Position numbers and translations under genes: made by a program
DNA from: Campylobacter showae CSUNSWCD
GTDB lineage: Bacteria; Campylobacterota; Campylobacteria; Campylobacterales; Campylobacteraceae
Length of the DNA: 64,000 bases
Assembly (NCBI RefSeq): GCF_000313615.1
Contig: NZ_AMZQ01000008.1
Location: 124,001-188,000, forward strand
Direction of reading: 5' to 3'
Part shown: positions 1 through 8,276 of the stretch, piece after piece
Layout of the letters: the number at the start of each line of letters is the position of its first letter
How positions within the stretch are numbered: position 1 is the first letter of the stretch
Notes under the pieces: generated by a model
Database searches by the model: none
Told to the model about the DNA's origin: nothing
Seen by the model: only the letters and a program-made list of their open reading frames with translations

Positions 1-474
1 GCTTTCAAGGTCAAGTATAAGCAAAACTTCATCGTTTTCGATACGAGTTACGCCAGTTATCTTGCCTTTGTCTAGAGTTCCCGCGTTTGAGGCGAAAGTC
101 GCAGCCTCTATATCCGCCCAACTTATACGCCTGATACGTTTTGCCTCATGAACGATAAAACCTATCAGTATTCCGCTAAATTCGGCGATGATAACGCGAG
201 GCTTGATAACTCCGCCTTTGGGTTCTTTTATCTGCATCCATTTGGCTAAATTTATGACAGGTATCACGACGCCGCGTAGGTCAAAAATCCCCTCTATATA
301 CTCGGGTACTCCTGGAAGCTCGGTTAAATTTGGCATCTTGATGATCTCGCGCACCTTAGCGACATTGACGCCGTATATACCCTCATATACATTGTCTCCC
401 GACTGCTTAAAGATACGAAAATCAACAAGCTCCATCTCATTTGAACCGGTTTTTAATGTGCCATTTTTAAGCAT
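1..474 (-). CDS. cheV: Chemotaxis coupling protein CheV (N-terminal part, runs off the window)
   Basis: The 158 visible codons start at an ATG at 474 and stay open to base 1. They encode a CheW-like fold, with the segments DLRGVVIPVINLAKWM and GVTRIENDEVLLILDLE typical of CheW/CheV. CheV links chemoreceptors to the CheA kinase in the cytoplasm and carries a C-terminal receiver domain, which would lie to the left of the window. CheW itself would be shorter and would normally lack the extended N-terminus seen here, so CheV is preferred. The gene starts one base downstream of the stop of the phosphoesterase gene, so the two are probably co-transcribed. In C. jejuni, cheV sits beside greA and lpxB in the same way. 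Confidence 0.85.
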   Translation of the reverse strand, partial: MLKNGTLKTGSNEMELVDFRIFKQSGDNVYEGIYGVNVAKVREIIKMPNLTELPGVPEYIEGIFDLRGVVIPVINLAKWMQIKEPKGGVIKPRVIIAEFSGILIGFIVHEAKRIRRISWADIEAATFASNAGTLDKGKITGVTRIENDEVLLILDLES

Positions 475-475
475 T

Positions 476-1216
476 TTAAACCTTTACGCTCTTTCGAGCA
501 AACTTAATATTTTGGTCGTATTCTACTACAAAATAGCTTTGCTCGCATGCAAAAGATGGAATATTTATATATTTTTGTTTACCTATCGTGTACTGTTCGC
601 CCTGGTGATAGTGCCCTTCGATGACAACGTCAGCCTCGTAAAATGCGTTATATCGACGCATTTTTGCCTCGACTAAATTCTTAAAATTCGGTATTTTATA
701 ATCCAAAATTTTTCGTTTAAGTTTATTTAAAATCTGTTTTGAGAACTTAAATTTTAAAAATTTATCGAAAAAATTCATCGTTTTTAAAAACCATTTGACG
801 CGCAAAAATCTCAAAGCGTATTTTGAAACAAAAGGCAAAAATATATCTCCATGCGCGATAAGCACGCTTTGGTCGCACTCCGAGGCAAATTTAACCGGCT
901 GAGCGCCGATCGAATAGACTTTGACGTTTTTAAACAGAGGCGCGAGGTTAAAATCGTGATTTCCTTCGAAATAGTAAATTTCCATTTCCTCGCCCAACTC
1001 GTCGATCGCGCGGACGTATCGCTCGTAAAATTTGACGAAAAACTCGCACTCGCCCGCCAAAAAATCAAACATATCGCCCATCAAAAACAGCTGCGGCGTC
1101 TTTATCTCGCCGCTTTTTAGCGCGCATAAAAAATGCCAGAAATTTTCGCGATTTTCGTTTTCGTGCGAGTCGGCGATAAAGATCGCACTGCTTTTTACGA
1201 CGATTTGCTCAGGCAT
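476..1216 (-). CDS. Metallophosphoesterase, probable UDP-2,3-diacylglucosamine hydrolase (LpxH-like)
   Basis: The protein has about 246 residues, close to E. coli LpxH (240). It carries the calcineurin-like metal motifs in order: ADSH near residue 16, GDMFD near 47, GNHD near 85, HGD near 120 and GHYH in the C-terminal third. LpxH removes UMP from UDP-diacylglucosamine to give lipid X at the inner membrane face. The next enzyme in that pathway, LpxB, is encoded two genes upstream in the same direction, which supports the role. A TTG directly precedes the chosen ATG, and neither has a clear Shine-Dalgarno. The family is broad, so the substrate is inferred from context. Confidence 0.7.
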   Translation of the reverse strand: MPEQIVVKSSAIFIADSHENENRENFWHFLCALKSGEIKTPQLFLMGDMFDFLAGECEFFVKFYERYVRAIDELGEEMEIYYFEGNHDFNLAPLFKNVKVYSIGAQPVKFASECDQSVLIAHGDIFLPFVSKYALRFLRVKWFLKTMNFFDKFLKFKFSKQILNKLKRKILDYKIPNFKNLVEAKMRRYNAFYEADVVIEGHYHQGEQYTIGKQKYINIPSFACEQSYFVVEYDQNIKFARKSVKV

Positions 1217-1337
1217 CAAATTTTACTTTTTGTAGCGCCGAATTTGAAAGACTCGGCAAACGCCATAGTTAAATTTAATGGCTCAAATTTAACGGCCGAG
1301 CTCATAAATTTAACGGCTTTAAACGCGCGCATCGGCT

Positions 1338-1820
1338 CTAGAATTTGATCGGCTTATAGCTAACAGAGACGATCTCGACGTCGCTTCTGCCGTTTGGCAA
1401 ATTTAGCGCGACCTCGTCGCCCTCGCTCTTACCAATTAGCTGCTTAGCTAAAGGCGAGTTAATCGAGATGAGTCCGCGCTCTAGGTTGCTCTCAGGCGTA
1501 CCCACTAGCGTATAGGTCTTTTCTAGCTCGGTTTCTACGTCCATGATGACGACCGTGGAGCCAAATTTTACTTTATCGTGCTCGTACTGGGCGGGGTCGA
1601 TTACCTTGGCGCGGCTTATTATGTCGCTAAGCTCGGCTATGCGGCTCTCGATAAACGCCTGCTTTTCGCGCGCGGCGTGGTATTCGGCGTTTTCTTTTAG
1701 GTCGCCGTGACTGCGCGCGATGTCGATCTCCTCGACGATATTGGGGCGCTCGACGGTTTTTAAATTTTTTAGTTCGTTTGTGATTTTTTCATATCCAAAA
1801 AGCGTCATCGGTTCGGTCAT
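1338..1820 (-). CDS. greA: Transcription elongation factor GreA
   Basis: At 160 residues it has full GreA length. The N-terminal coiled coil includes the conserved stretch [20 protein letters not shown] with the acidic tip residues that reach the RNA polymerase active site. The C-terminal FKBP-like domain includes the [10 protein letters not shown] and GDEVAL motifs. GreA stimulates cleavage of backtracked RNA and so rescues stalled polymerase. It begins three bases after the stop of lpxB, indicating co-transcription. The assignment is secure. Confidence 0.97.
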   Translation of the reverse strand: MTEPMTLFGYEKITNELKNLKTVERPNIVEEIDIARSHGDLKENAEYHAAREKQAFIESRIAELSDIISRAKVIDPAQYEHDKVKFGSTVVIMDVETELEKTYTLVGTPESNLERGLISINSPLAKQLIGKSEGDEVALNLPNGRSDVEIVSVSYKPIKF

Positions 1821-1823
1821 TTT

Positions 1824-2858
1824 TTATCCTTTGTTTGTTATTAAAATTTGCGCTACGCTGGCTGCAGAGCCGTGCTCTAAGTATTTTCGTAGCTTCTCGC
1901 AGCCTTTGATAAATTTCTCTTTATCGCAGCTCTCGTAGGCTTTTATTAGATTATTTGGCGTTACTTCATCTTGCAATAGCTCCTCATGTAGCGCCGCTTC
2001 TCCCATAAAATCAAACATAATATTTGCAAGCCCGATGTGGCGCAGCTTCACAAACATCCGCGCTATCATTATGTCGATGGCTTTGGCTTTATAGGCTAGT
2101 ACAAACGGCGTGCCCACGAGCGCAGCCTGCAGCGTCGCGGTACCCGAGCAGATAAAGGCAAACTCGCTTTGCAAAAGCGCGCGCGGCGCGTCCGTAACCA
2201 CGCTAAAGTCGCTAACGTCGCCGTAAATTTGCATATCGTTTGCTAAAAACGGCGGCACAACGAGCAGTTTTTCTTTGTCTTTTATCTGGCTCGCCACTTC
2301 GCGAAAAATCGGCATCAGTCGTGAAATTTCGGCGCGGCGGGATCCGGGCATAAAAGCGATCTTACCGCTTTGCAAAAGCTCGTTTTTTCGTACTCGTAGT
2401 TCGTCAAGCAGCGGGTGTCCGACATAGCGCGAGCGATTGTAGTACATCCCGTCAAACGGCAAAATCGAAGCCAAATGATCGCAGTACGCCTCGACTTTCG
2501 CCACGCGTCCGGCCTTCCACGCCCACACCTGCGGCAAGATGTAGTAGGTCACGGGCGTTTTGATCCCGGCTTCTTTGATCGCTTTAGCTAGCGGCAGGTT
2601 AAAGGCTGGGCTATCGATGAGTAGCACGGCGTCACACTGCGCAGCTAGGCGCGTCATCTCTTTTATAGCTCGTTTTGCCTTAAAATAAAGCGGCAAAACC
2701 TCCACGAAACCCATCGCGGAAAACTCCGAGCTTCGCATAAAAGGTTCGCCAAATTTCTCGTCGAAAATGCCTTTTAGCTCGCACTTTGGCAGGTACTCTA
2801 AAACCTGCTCGAAGTGCAAATTTGCAGAAGCCTCTAAACAAGAGACAAGTAGCTTCAC
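1824..2858 (-). CDS. lpxB: Lipid-A-disaccharide synthase
   Basis: This 344-residue protein is a GT19 glycosyltransferase. It joins UDP-diacylglucosamine and lipid X to form the lipid A disaccharide at the inner membrane. Family marks are VLLIDSPAFNLPLAKAIKE near residue 80, YYILPQVWAWK near 107, LPFDGMYY, YVGHPLLDE near 165, LPGSR near 195 and the donor-binding ICSGTATLQAAL near 236. It overlaps the upstream LprI-like gene by 4 bases and is followed after 3 bases by greA. The LpxH-like gene lies in the same run, forming a lipid A cluster. Confidence 0.96.
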   Translation of the reverse strand: MKLLVSCLEASANLHFEQVLEYLPKCELKGIFDEKFGEPFMRSSEFSAMGFVEVLPLYFKAKRAIKEMTRLAAQCDAVLLIDSPAFNLPLAKAIKEAGIKTPVTYYILPQVWAWKAGRVAKVEAYCDHLASILPFDGMYYNRSRYVGHPLLDELRVRKNELLQSGKIAFMPGSRRAEISRLMPIFREVASQIKDKEKLLVVPPFLANDMQIYGDVSDFSVVTDAPRALLQSEFAFICSGTATLQAALVGTPFVLAYKAKAIDIMIARMFVKLRHIGLANIMFDFMGEAALHEELLQDEVTPNNLIKAYESCDKEKFIKGCEKLRKYLEHGSAASVAQILITNKG

Positions 2859-3310
2859 TGATTACCCTCAAATTCCTCGGCTACGTACGCAAGCTCAGCC
2901 GCGCGCCCTTTAGTCATCTGCAAATAGCAATCGGCCGCTATTACGAGATAAATCGTTCCTTGCGGAGGATAAAAAGCGCATTTGGCCTCTTTATAAGCAA
3001 CCCACTTACGCTGTATATCTTTTAGGATTTTTTTATTTTCTTCGTTTAGTACGCTCATAGCCTTTTTATAGTTTTCGTTTAAAATTTTATCTTGGACGGC
3101 GAATTCAGCTTTTATACACCCTACCATACCGGCGGTAGAGCTATCTTTTTGCATGCACTCGTCTACGCGCCTTTGCGATTCGTCCCTTTCTTCCAGATTC
3201 GTCTCTAAATTCGACGGCGAATTTGACGAAGGCTTTGTCTTTATCGCAAGTTCTTGCGCGCCAAAAACGAGGCTCGCCGCAAACGCCGCAAAAATAAATT
3301 TTTTAAGCAT
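2855..3310 (-). CDS. Secreted LprI/DUF1311-like protein
   Basis: The first 18 residues form a cleavable signal peptide ending in VFGA, so the 151-residue product should be periplasmic. The mature part has the DUF1311 (lysozyme inhibitor LprI-type) pattern: four cysteines near CMQKD, GCIKAE, KCAFY and DCYLQ, with the core RKWVAYKEAKCAF and the end MTKGRAAELAYVAEEF. Some family members inhibit lysozyme; others have no known role. A good Shine-Dalgarno (AAAGGG) precedes the ATG. It overlaps lpxB by 4 bases, which suggests an envelope-related operon. Confidence 0.75.
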   Translation of the reverse strand: MLKKFIFAAFAASLVFGAQELAIKTKPSSNSPSNLETNLEERDESQRRVDECMQKDSSTAGMVGCIKAEFAVQDKILNENYKKAMSVLNEENKKILKDIQRKWVAYKEAKCAFYPPQGTIYLVIAADCYLQMTKGRAAELAYVAEEFEGNQ

Positions 3311-3427
3311 ATTTTACCCTTTAAATTTAACGGGAATTATCGCCTAAAACGGCTAAATAAACAATAAAATTTAAATTTATAAGAAAAATTCAGGTTTAAA
3401 AATTTGAAAGATAAATGCGTAAATTTA

Positions 3428-3457
3428 AAAACCCAAAGCCCGCAGGCCTTGGGTTTT
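3428..3457 (-). terminator. Rho-independent terminator of nrfHA
   Basis: The arms AAAACCCAA and TTGGGTTTT, with an inner GCC/GGC pairing and a CGCA loop, form a hairpin just past the nrfA stop. Read on the minus strand it is followed by a run of T. Confidence 0.75.
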
Positions 3458-3462
3458 GGGGT

Positions 3463-5169
3463 TTATTTAAAATTTAGATTCTTAACGTCTTCGTCGGCTT
3501 TTTTCATAGCTTCGGTAGGCGCTACGCCGATAGGATATTTATGTCCTAAAGAAGCAGGCGCAGGAACCGGAGTAGCCTCTTGAGTTAGCTTGATGCTGAT
3601 GCCGTAAGGCGCAAGCTCGTTAACTAGCTCGGTTTGTCCTTGGCGAGCAAATTCTTTACATTGACCTAGGATCCTAGCCGACTCTTCGTCTCCGTGGAAG
3701 CCGTAGCTGTTTTCGCTAAATGCGAAGTCCCAGCGGATGTGAGTTTTGCGGTGTAAGTAAAGAGTCTTTTCAAGAGCCTTACTGATAGCTTCTTTTCTCT
3801 CTTTTTCATCGGCGATCGAGGCAAATTTCTCGTGCTTAGCTAGCTCGGCTCTGGCCGTTTTTATGTCTTGGATCAAAGAAAGTAGCGCATTTTCGCAGTT
3901 TCTTAGCTCGTAAGCGTGGCGATTTTGTACGAATGAAATTCTATCTTTTAGCACTTGTTCGCTTTGCGGGTGGCAAGTTTTGCAAGCCGCGTTTATATCG
4001 GCAAGCGGAGTTAAAATTTCATGCTCGGTGATCTTTTGAGCTCCGGCGCGTTTATACGGCATGTGGCAGTCTGCGCACGTTACGCCGCTTCTTCCGTGGA
4101 TACCGGTTGAGCTTAGCTCAGCTTCTGAGTGCTGCATCTTGATGATTTTAGCGCCGGTATCTTTGTGGATGTAGTCAAATTTAAACCCGTCCTCTTTGGC
4201 TAACTGATCGTCATAGTATTGGTCGAAATTCTCGATCTTAAACGGCTCGTCTTTCTTCCAGAAATTCCAAGGGAAGGTTAAAACGGATTCTTTGCCTGCA
4301 GGATAGTATTCTACGTGGCACTGCATACAAACGTAGCTTCTCATCTCTTGTCTGGTGGCCTTTATACCGCTTTTTGCGTCGGCTTGGTAGCCTCTAGCGA
4401 CCATTGCGTTTACGAATGCGGGTCTTGTTACTCTTAGGCTCATATCATCTGGCGAGTGGCAGTCTGCACAGGTGCTGCCTAGATGCGATCCGTGGATACT
4501 CTCGCCGTGTTTAGCCGCGATTTTTTTCATGACGTCAAAATACGGGATAGAGTTCATCTTCGTCCACGCGGCTTTTCTCTTTTCGCCTTCCTCTTTAGGC
4601 ATTACGTCGAAAAACGGCATAGGCTTAGTTGCAGCAGGCGTAGGATCGGCAGTTAGGTTATAATCGCCATCAACTTGAAGCGCGGTTAAATATCCGGTGT
4701 GGCAATTGACGCAATATCCTGGCTGACCCTTAAATGCAGGAAGCCCGTGAGCGTTTAGATACTCTTTATCGTTTCTTTTGGTTTCGATCTGATCTATCTG
4801 CGAATAGTAGTGGGTTCGCGGTTTGCTGTAATCCACGCCGAACGCATAACCGTTCCAAAACACCGTAGCCGCAGGCCAGCGAATAATCTTGCTATAAGGT
4901 AAATCACCGCCGAAAGCCGTTTCTACAAATTCGCTTCCTTTTGGATTTGCGTCGCTTTTATGCTCCATTTTTTTGTAAGCATCGAGCTGATTTGGGAAAT
5001 TTGCGCCCCATTTTTCAAAATCAGGCTCAAGTTCGCTCACTTTATTGAGCATTAGCGGGTAAGTTTTTGACTCTTCTTTTTTATGAGCTATGTCATTATA
5101 AAGAGCAAGTACGCCCGCACCAAGTGCGATAGCTACTAGAAAAGTAACTATATATGACAGTTTTTTCAT
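3463..5169 (-). CDS. nrfA: Ammonia-forming cytochrome c nitrite reductase (pentahaem)
   Basis: NrfA reduces nitrite to ammonia with six electrons in the periplasm. The 568-residue protein has an N-terminal signal anchor and five haem motifs: CVNCH at 153-157, CADCH at 234-238, CMQCH at 281-285, CADCH at 365-369 and CKTCH at 396-400. The CMQCHVEYYP stretch carries the calcium ligand and active-site tyrosine. KMQHSEAE near 344-351 carries the distal histidine. The first motif, which binds the catalytic haem, normally ends in lysine (CXXCK) but ends in histidine here. I recall the same variant from C. jejuni NrfA. It lies 21 bases downstream of nrfH, its membrane electron donor. Confidence 0.96.
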   Translation of the reverse strand: MKKLSYIVTFLVAIALGAGVLALYNDIAHKKEESKTYPLMLNKVSELEPDFEKWGANFPNQLDAYKKMEHKSDANPKGSEFVETAFGGDLPYSKIIRWPAATVFWNGYAFGVDYSKPRTHYYSQIDQIETKRNDKEYLNAHGLPAFKGQPGYCVNCHTGYLTALQVDGDYNLTADPTPAATKPMPFFDVMPKEEGEKRKAAWTKMNSIPYFDVMKKIAAKHGESIHGSHLGSTCADCHSPDDMSLRVTRPAFVNAMVARGYQADAKSGIKATRQEMRSYVCMQCHVEYYPAGKESVLTFPWNFWKKDEPFKIENFDQYYDDQLAKEDGFKFDYIHKDTGAKIIKMQHSEAELSSTGIHGRSGVTCADCHMPYKRAGAQKITEHEILTPLADINAACKTCHPQSEQVLKDRISFVQNRHAYELRNCENALLSLIQDIKTARAELAKHEKFASIADEKERKEAISKALEKTLYLHRKTHIRWDFAFSENSYGFHGDEESARILGQCKEFARQGQTELVNELAPYGISIKLTQEATPVPAPASLGHKYPIGVAPTEAMKKADEDVKNLNFK

Positions 5170-5190
5170 TATTCTCCTCCTAGAATTATT

Positions 5191-5703
5191 TTAAAAGTTA
5201 TGTGCGTGTCCGGCTTGTCTGTGACAAGATACGCATTTTAACGGCTCGTTGGCATTAGCATACTGCCCGTGTTTGCCTGGCAAGCTATCGCCTATAGCTC
5301 TTGGATCGACTGAATTTCTAGCATAATCCTTATGGCACTCTATACAATTGTTTTGTATGATTTCCTTTTGCTCATCGCTTGCGGTAAACGATACGGGATT
5401 ATCCAAGAAAGTAAACGCATAACCGTGCAAGAAGCCGTATTTAGCTTTCGCCAGCCATTTGCTTACGAATTCTTTAGGCATGTGGCAATCTATACACGTC
5501 GTAACGTGTTGATGTCCGCCCTTAGACCAGCCTTCATAGACTTGGTTCATGACGTGGCAGTTTATACAGGCTTCGGGATCGTGAGTAAGATGCTGAGGAC
5601 CGTTAGCAAAAAAGAATGTGAAAATTCCAAATCCGCCAGTAAGTCCGATAACCGCCAGCAAAGCTATGACCCATTTAGACGCTTTTTCCTTTGCGTTTTC
5701 CAT
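5191..5703 (-). CDS. nrfH: NrfH, tetrahaem quinol dehydrogenase of nitrite reductase
   Basis: NrfH is a NapC/NirT-type cytochrome that takes electrons from menaquinol and passes them to NrfA. The 170-residue protein has one N-terminal membrane helix (residues 11-33) and four haem motifs: CINCH at 46-50, CIDCH at 70-74, CIECH at 120-124 and CVSCH at 157-161. The first is followed by VMNQVYEGW, as expected for the family. It is the first gene of nrfHA. An AGGAGG box lies about 13 bases before the ATG, which is rather far, but no better start is visible. Confidence 0.95.
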   Translation of the reverse strand: MENAKEKASKWVIALLAVIGLTGGFGIFTFFFANGPQHLTHDPEACINCHVMNQVYEGWSKGGHQHVTTCIDCHMPKEFVSKWLAKAKYGFLHGYAFTFLDNPVSFTASDEQKEIIQNNCIECHKDYARNSVDPRAIGDSLPGKHGQYANANEPLKCVSCHRQAGHAHNF

Positions 5704-6095
5704 AATCGGCTTTCTAACCTCCTTTGTAAATTTAAATAAAACTTAACTTTATTTATAAGCCGGTATTTTATTATTAGTTCGCTTAAATTCTCATTTATTT
5801 TTCTAATATAATTAAAATTAAATCTAAAGCTTATTTTTATACTGTGTAAATATAACAGTAGTTGTTATCAGTTTATTATGATTGATTTCAATCTATTTCG
5901 GTATTATATAATAAAATATATTTACTACCTTAAATTTGAATAAAATTTAAAAACTAAAATATAAAGTAAACAATATCCAATATAGGCCAAAACTTTAAAT
6001 TTAAATAATAAAAGCTGTGCTAAAATCTTTTCTTTAAAAATTTGAAAGCTATGGGCTCGTCAAATTTGAGCTAATCGTGATAAAAAGGAATAAAT
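5704..6095. promoter_or_regulatory. AT-rich divergent promoter region between nrfH and surE
   Basis: This 392-base gap is very AT-rich and contains no convincing gene. It must hold the promoters of nrfHA (leftward) and surE (rightward). Two palindromes stand out as possible operators: ATAACA-N5-TGTTAT at 5852-5868 and GATTGA-TT-TCAATC at 5880-5893. Their spacing is reminiscent of dimeric CRP/FNR-type sites, but no exact consensus is present. Confidence 0.4.
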
Positions 6096-6878
6096 TTGAA
6101 AGAAATTTTAATCACAAACGACGACGGATTCGAGGCTAACGGCCTGCACGCTTTAGCTAGCGCACTAAGGGAGCTACCTGATACCCGCGTTACGATCGTC
6201 GCTCCAAGTACCGAAAAATCAGCCTGCGCACACTCTCTAACGCTTACTAGACCCCTTCGCTTTATCAAGCTTGATGATGATTTTTACAAACTCGACGACG
6301 CTACGCCCGCAGACTGCGTCTATCTCGCGCTTCATGCGCTTTATAAAAGACTGCCCGACCTCGTAATCAGCGGCATAAACCACGGCGCAAACGTGGGCGA
6401 AGATATCACCTACTCGGGTACGTGCGGAGCGGCTATGGAGGGCGTTTTGCAGGGCGTGCCTAGCATCGCGTTTTCGCAGTTTTACAAAAACGACAGTATC
6501 GAAAAACTTGGCTTTTCGCTCGCGCAGCAAGCCGTCAAATTTATCGTTCCGCGCGTATTAAACCGCGAAATCTCCCTACCGCCGCGCCAGTTTTTAAACG
6601 TAAATATCCCGGCCGTCTCCGTCCGCGAATTTAGAGGCTACCGCATAGTTCCCGCAGGCAGGCGCAGCTACGCCACGCACGCGATGCTCCACCGCAACCC
6701 GCGCGGCATCGAGTACTACTGGCTCGGACAACCGTCGAATTTAGACTACGAGCAAAACGGAGAGTCCGATATCAGCGTACTTAGCGAGAGTTTCGCCTCG
6801 CTCACTCCAATCATGCTCGATATGACCGCGCACGCGAGCTTGCAGGGCCTAAAAACCGCGCTAAAGGATCAAATTTGA
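6096..6878 (+). CDS. surE: 5'/3'-nucleotidase SurE
   Basis: SurE removes the phosphate from nucleoside monophosphates in the cytoplasm. The start is a TTG at 6096 behind AAGGA, and the product is 260 residues. Family motifs are ILITNDDGFEANG at the N-terminus (metal-binding DD), APSTEKSACAHSLT near residue 36, PADCVYLALHAL near 70 and VISGINHGANVGEDITYSGT near 90. It is translationally coupled to the next gene, whose TTG start overlaps its TGA. This pair matches the C. jejuni arrangement. Confidence 0.96.
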   Translation: MKEILITNDDGFEANGLHALASALRELPDTRVTIVAPSTEKSACAHSLTLTRPLRFIKLDDDFYKLDDATPADCVYLALHALYKRLPDLVISGINHGANVGEDITYSGTCGAAMEGVLQGVPSIAFSQFYKNDSIEKLGFSLAQQAVKFIVPRVLNREISLPPRQFLNVNIPAVSVREFRGYRIVPAGRRSYATHAMLHRNPRGIEYYWLGQPSNLDYEQNGESDISVLSESFASLTPIMLDMTAHASLQGLKTALKDQI

Positions 6879-7540
6879 GCGAGGAAATTTTGGATCAAAA
6901 CGACCGATTTACGAGATCTCGCTGGCTGTTTGGCGATGATTTTAAAAAGCTTCAAAACGCAAACGTCCTAATCTGCGGCGTAGGCGGCGTGGGCGGAGTC
7001 TGTGCGGACGCGCTGGCTCGCTCCGGAGTGGGCAAAATCACCGTTATCGACAAGGATATTTTTGATATAACCAATCAAAACCGTCAAATTTACAGCGAAG
7101 CGGTCGGTGCCGTTAAAGTCGGAGAATTTGGCAAGAGATACGAGTGCATAACGGCGCTGCAAGAACTTATGACGCCGGAGTTTATCGCAAATTTCGACTT
7201 TTCGCCCTTTGATCTCGTGATCGACGCTATCGACGACGTACCCGCCAAGATCGCGCTCGCGCTAAAAACGCACGAAAAGCTAATTAGCTCGATGGGCGGA
7301 GCAAAGCGCATCGACCCGACGCAGATCAAGGTCGCCTCCGTCTGGCAAACCTGCAACGATCCGTTTGCTAAAAAAATACGCACCGAGCTTAAAAAAGCGG
7401 GCTTTAAAGGTAAATTTGACGTCGTGTTTTCGACCGAACCGCCAAGGTGCGTGAAACTGGGAAGCTTCATGGGTGTAACGGCGTGTTTTGGGCTAAATTT
7501 AGCAGCTTTAGCGGTGAGAAAAATCATCAGCGAAAAATAG
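6875..7540 (+). CDS. tcdA: ThiF/E1-like protein, probable tRNA threonylcarbamoyladenosine dehydratase
   Basis: The 221-residue product has the nucleotide-binding glycine-rich loop VLICGVGGVGGVCADALARS at about residues 31-50, the acidic and arginine signature DKDIFDITNQNRQIY near 60-75, and DLVIDAIDDVPAKIAL near 110. These define the adenylating ThiF/MoeB superfamily. The RF.R...L start and the small size fit TcdA/CsdL, which cyclises t6A at tRNA position 37. It is somewhat shorter than E. coli TcdA, so the C-terminus is reduced. The TTG start overlaps the surE stop. The exact substrate is inferred. Confidence 0.8.
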   Translation: MSEEILDQNDRFTRSRWLFGDDFKKLQNANVLICGVGGVGGVCADALARSGVGKITVIDKDIFDITNQNRQIYSEAVGAVKVGEFGKRYECITALQELMTPEFIANFDFSPFDLVIDAIDDVPAKIALALKTHEKLISSMGGAKRIDPTQIKVASVWQTCNDPFAKKIRTELKKAGFKGKFDVVFSTEPPRCVKLGSFMGVTACFGLNLAALAVRKIISEK

Positions 7541-7610
7541 CTGCAACGACTTTAACCGCTCGCTTAAAACAAATTTATGCTATTATACCGCACTTAAATT
7601 AAGGAAAAAA

Positions 7611-8276
7611 ATGAAAACATGCGTCATCCTTGCCGGCGGTAAAAGCTCGCGAATGGGCCGCGACAAAACGCTACTGCCTTTTGGCGGATTTGCGACGCTC
7701 ACGCACTACGGAGCGCATAAATTCGGGCGGATTTTCGAGCGCGTATTCATTAGCTCCAAATTTGAAAAATTTAACCCACCCCTGCCGCTCATCAAAGACG
7801 CCGACGCAGAGGAGATCTCGCGGTCAAATTTGACCGAGGCGAGCGACAAAGAGGGTGCGCCAAAAAGCTCAGCTCAAATTTCCGCGCAAGATACGTCAAA
7901 TTTGAGCGAGCCAACCTTTTCTCCGATGCTAGCGCTTTACAGTATCCTTAAGAACTTCCCAAACGAAAGCGTCTTTATCGTTCCCGCCGATATGCCGTTT
8001 GTTAGCGAAAACTGCGTGCGCGAACTATATAAATTTACCGGCGAATACGACATGGTCATCGCCGCGGACGAGTCGCATACGCACTCGCTTTGCGGGTTTT
8101 TTAGCGGGGATTTAGCGGATGCGGCGGGCGAGCTTTTTGCCGCGGGCGAGCACAAGATCGGGCTTTTGCGCGACCGTTGCCGCTGCAAGATCGTAAAATT
8201 CGCAAACGCGGACGAGTTTTTTAACATCAACTATCAGGCAGATTACGAACAAGCCTTAAAAGAAGGAAAAATATGA
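7611..8276 (+). CDS. mobA: Molybdenum cofactor guanylyltransferase
   Basis: MobA transfers GMP from GTP to molybdopterin. The N-terminal motif ILAGGKSSRMGRDKTLLPFGG is diagnostic, and PADMPFVS near residue 125 carries the metal-binding aspartate. At 221 residues it is about 25-30 longer than usual. The excess lies at about residues 70-102, a low-complexity stretch rich in S, N, T and E whose DNA contains repeated TCAAATTTGA-type words. The protein should still fold because that region is a surface loop. It overlaps pldA by four bases. Confidence 0.93.
   Translation: MKTCVILAGGKSSRMGRDKTLLPFGGFATLTHYGAHKFGRIFERVFISSKFEKFNPPLPLIKDADAEEISRSNLTEASDKEGAPKSSAQISAQDTSNLSEPTFSPMLALYSILKNFPNESVFIVPADMPFVSENCVRELYKFTGEYDMVIAADESHTHSLCGFFSGDLADAAGELFAAGEHKIGLLRDRCRCKIVKFANADEFFNINYQADYEQALKEGKI

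Noticed and set aside
188-676. 162-codon plus-strand frame opposite cheV and the phosphoesterase
   Set aside because: Antisense shadow; the minus-strand frames contain clear CheW and metallophosphoesterase motifs.
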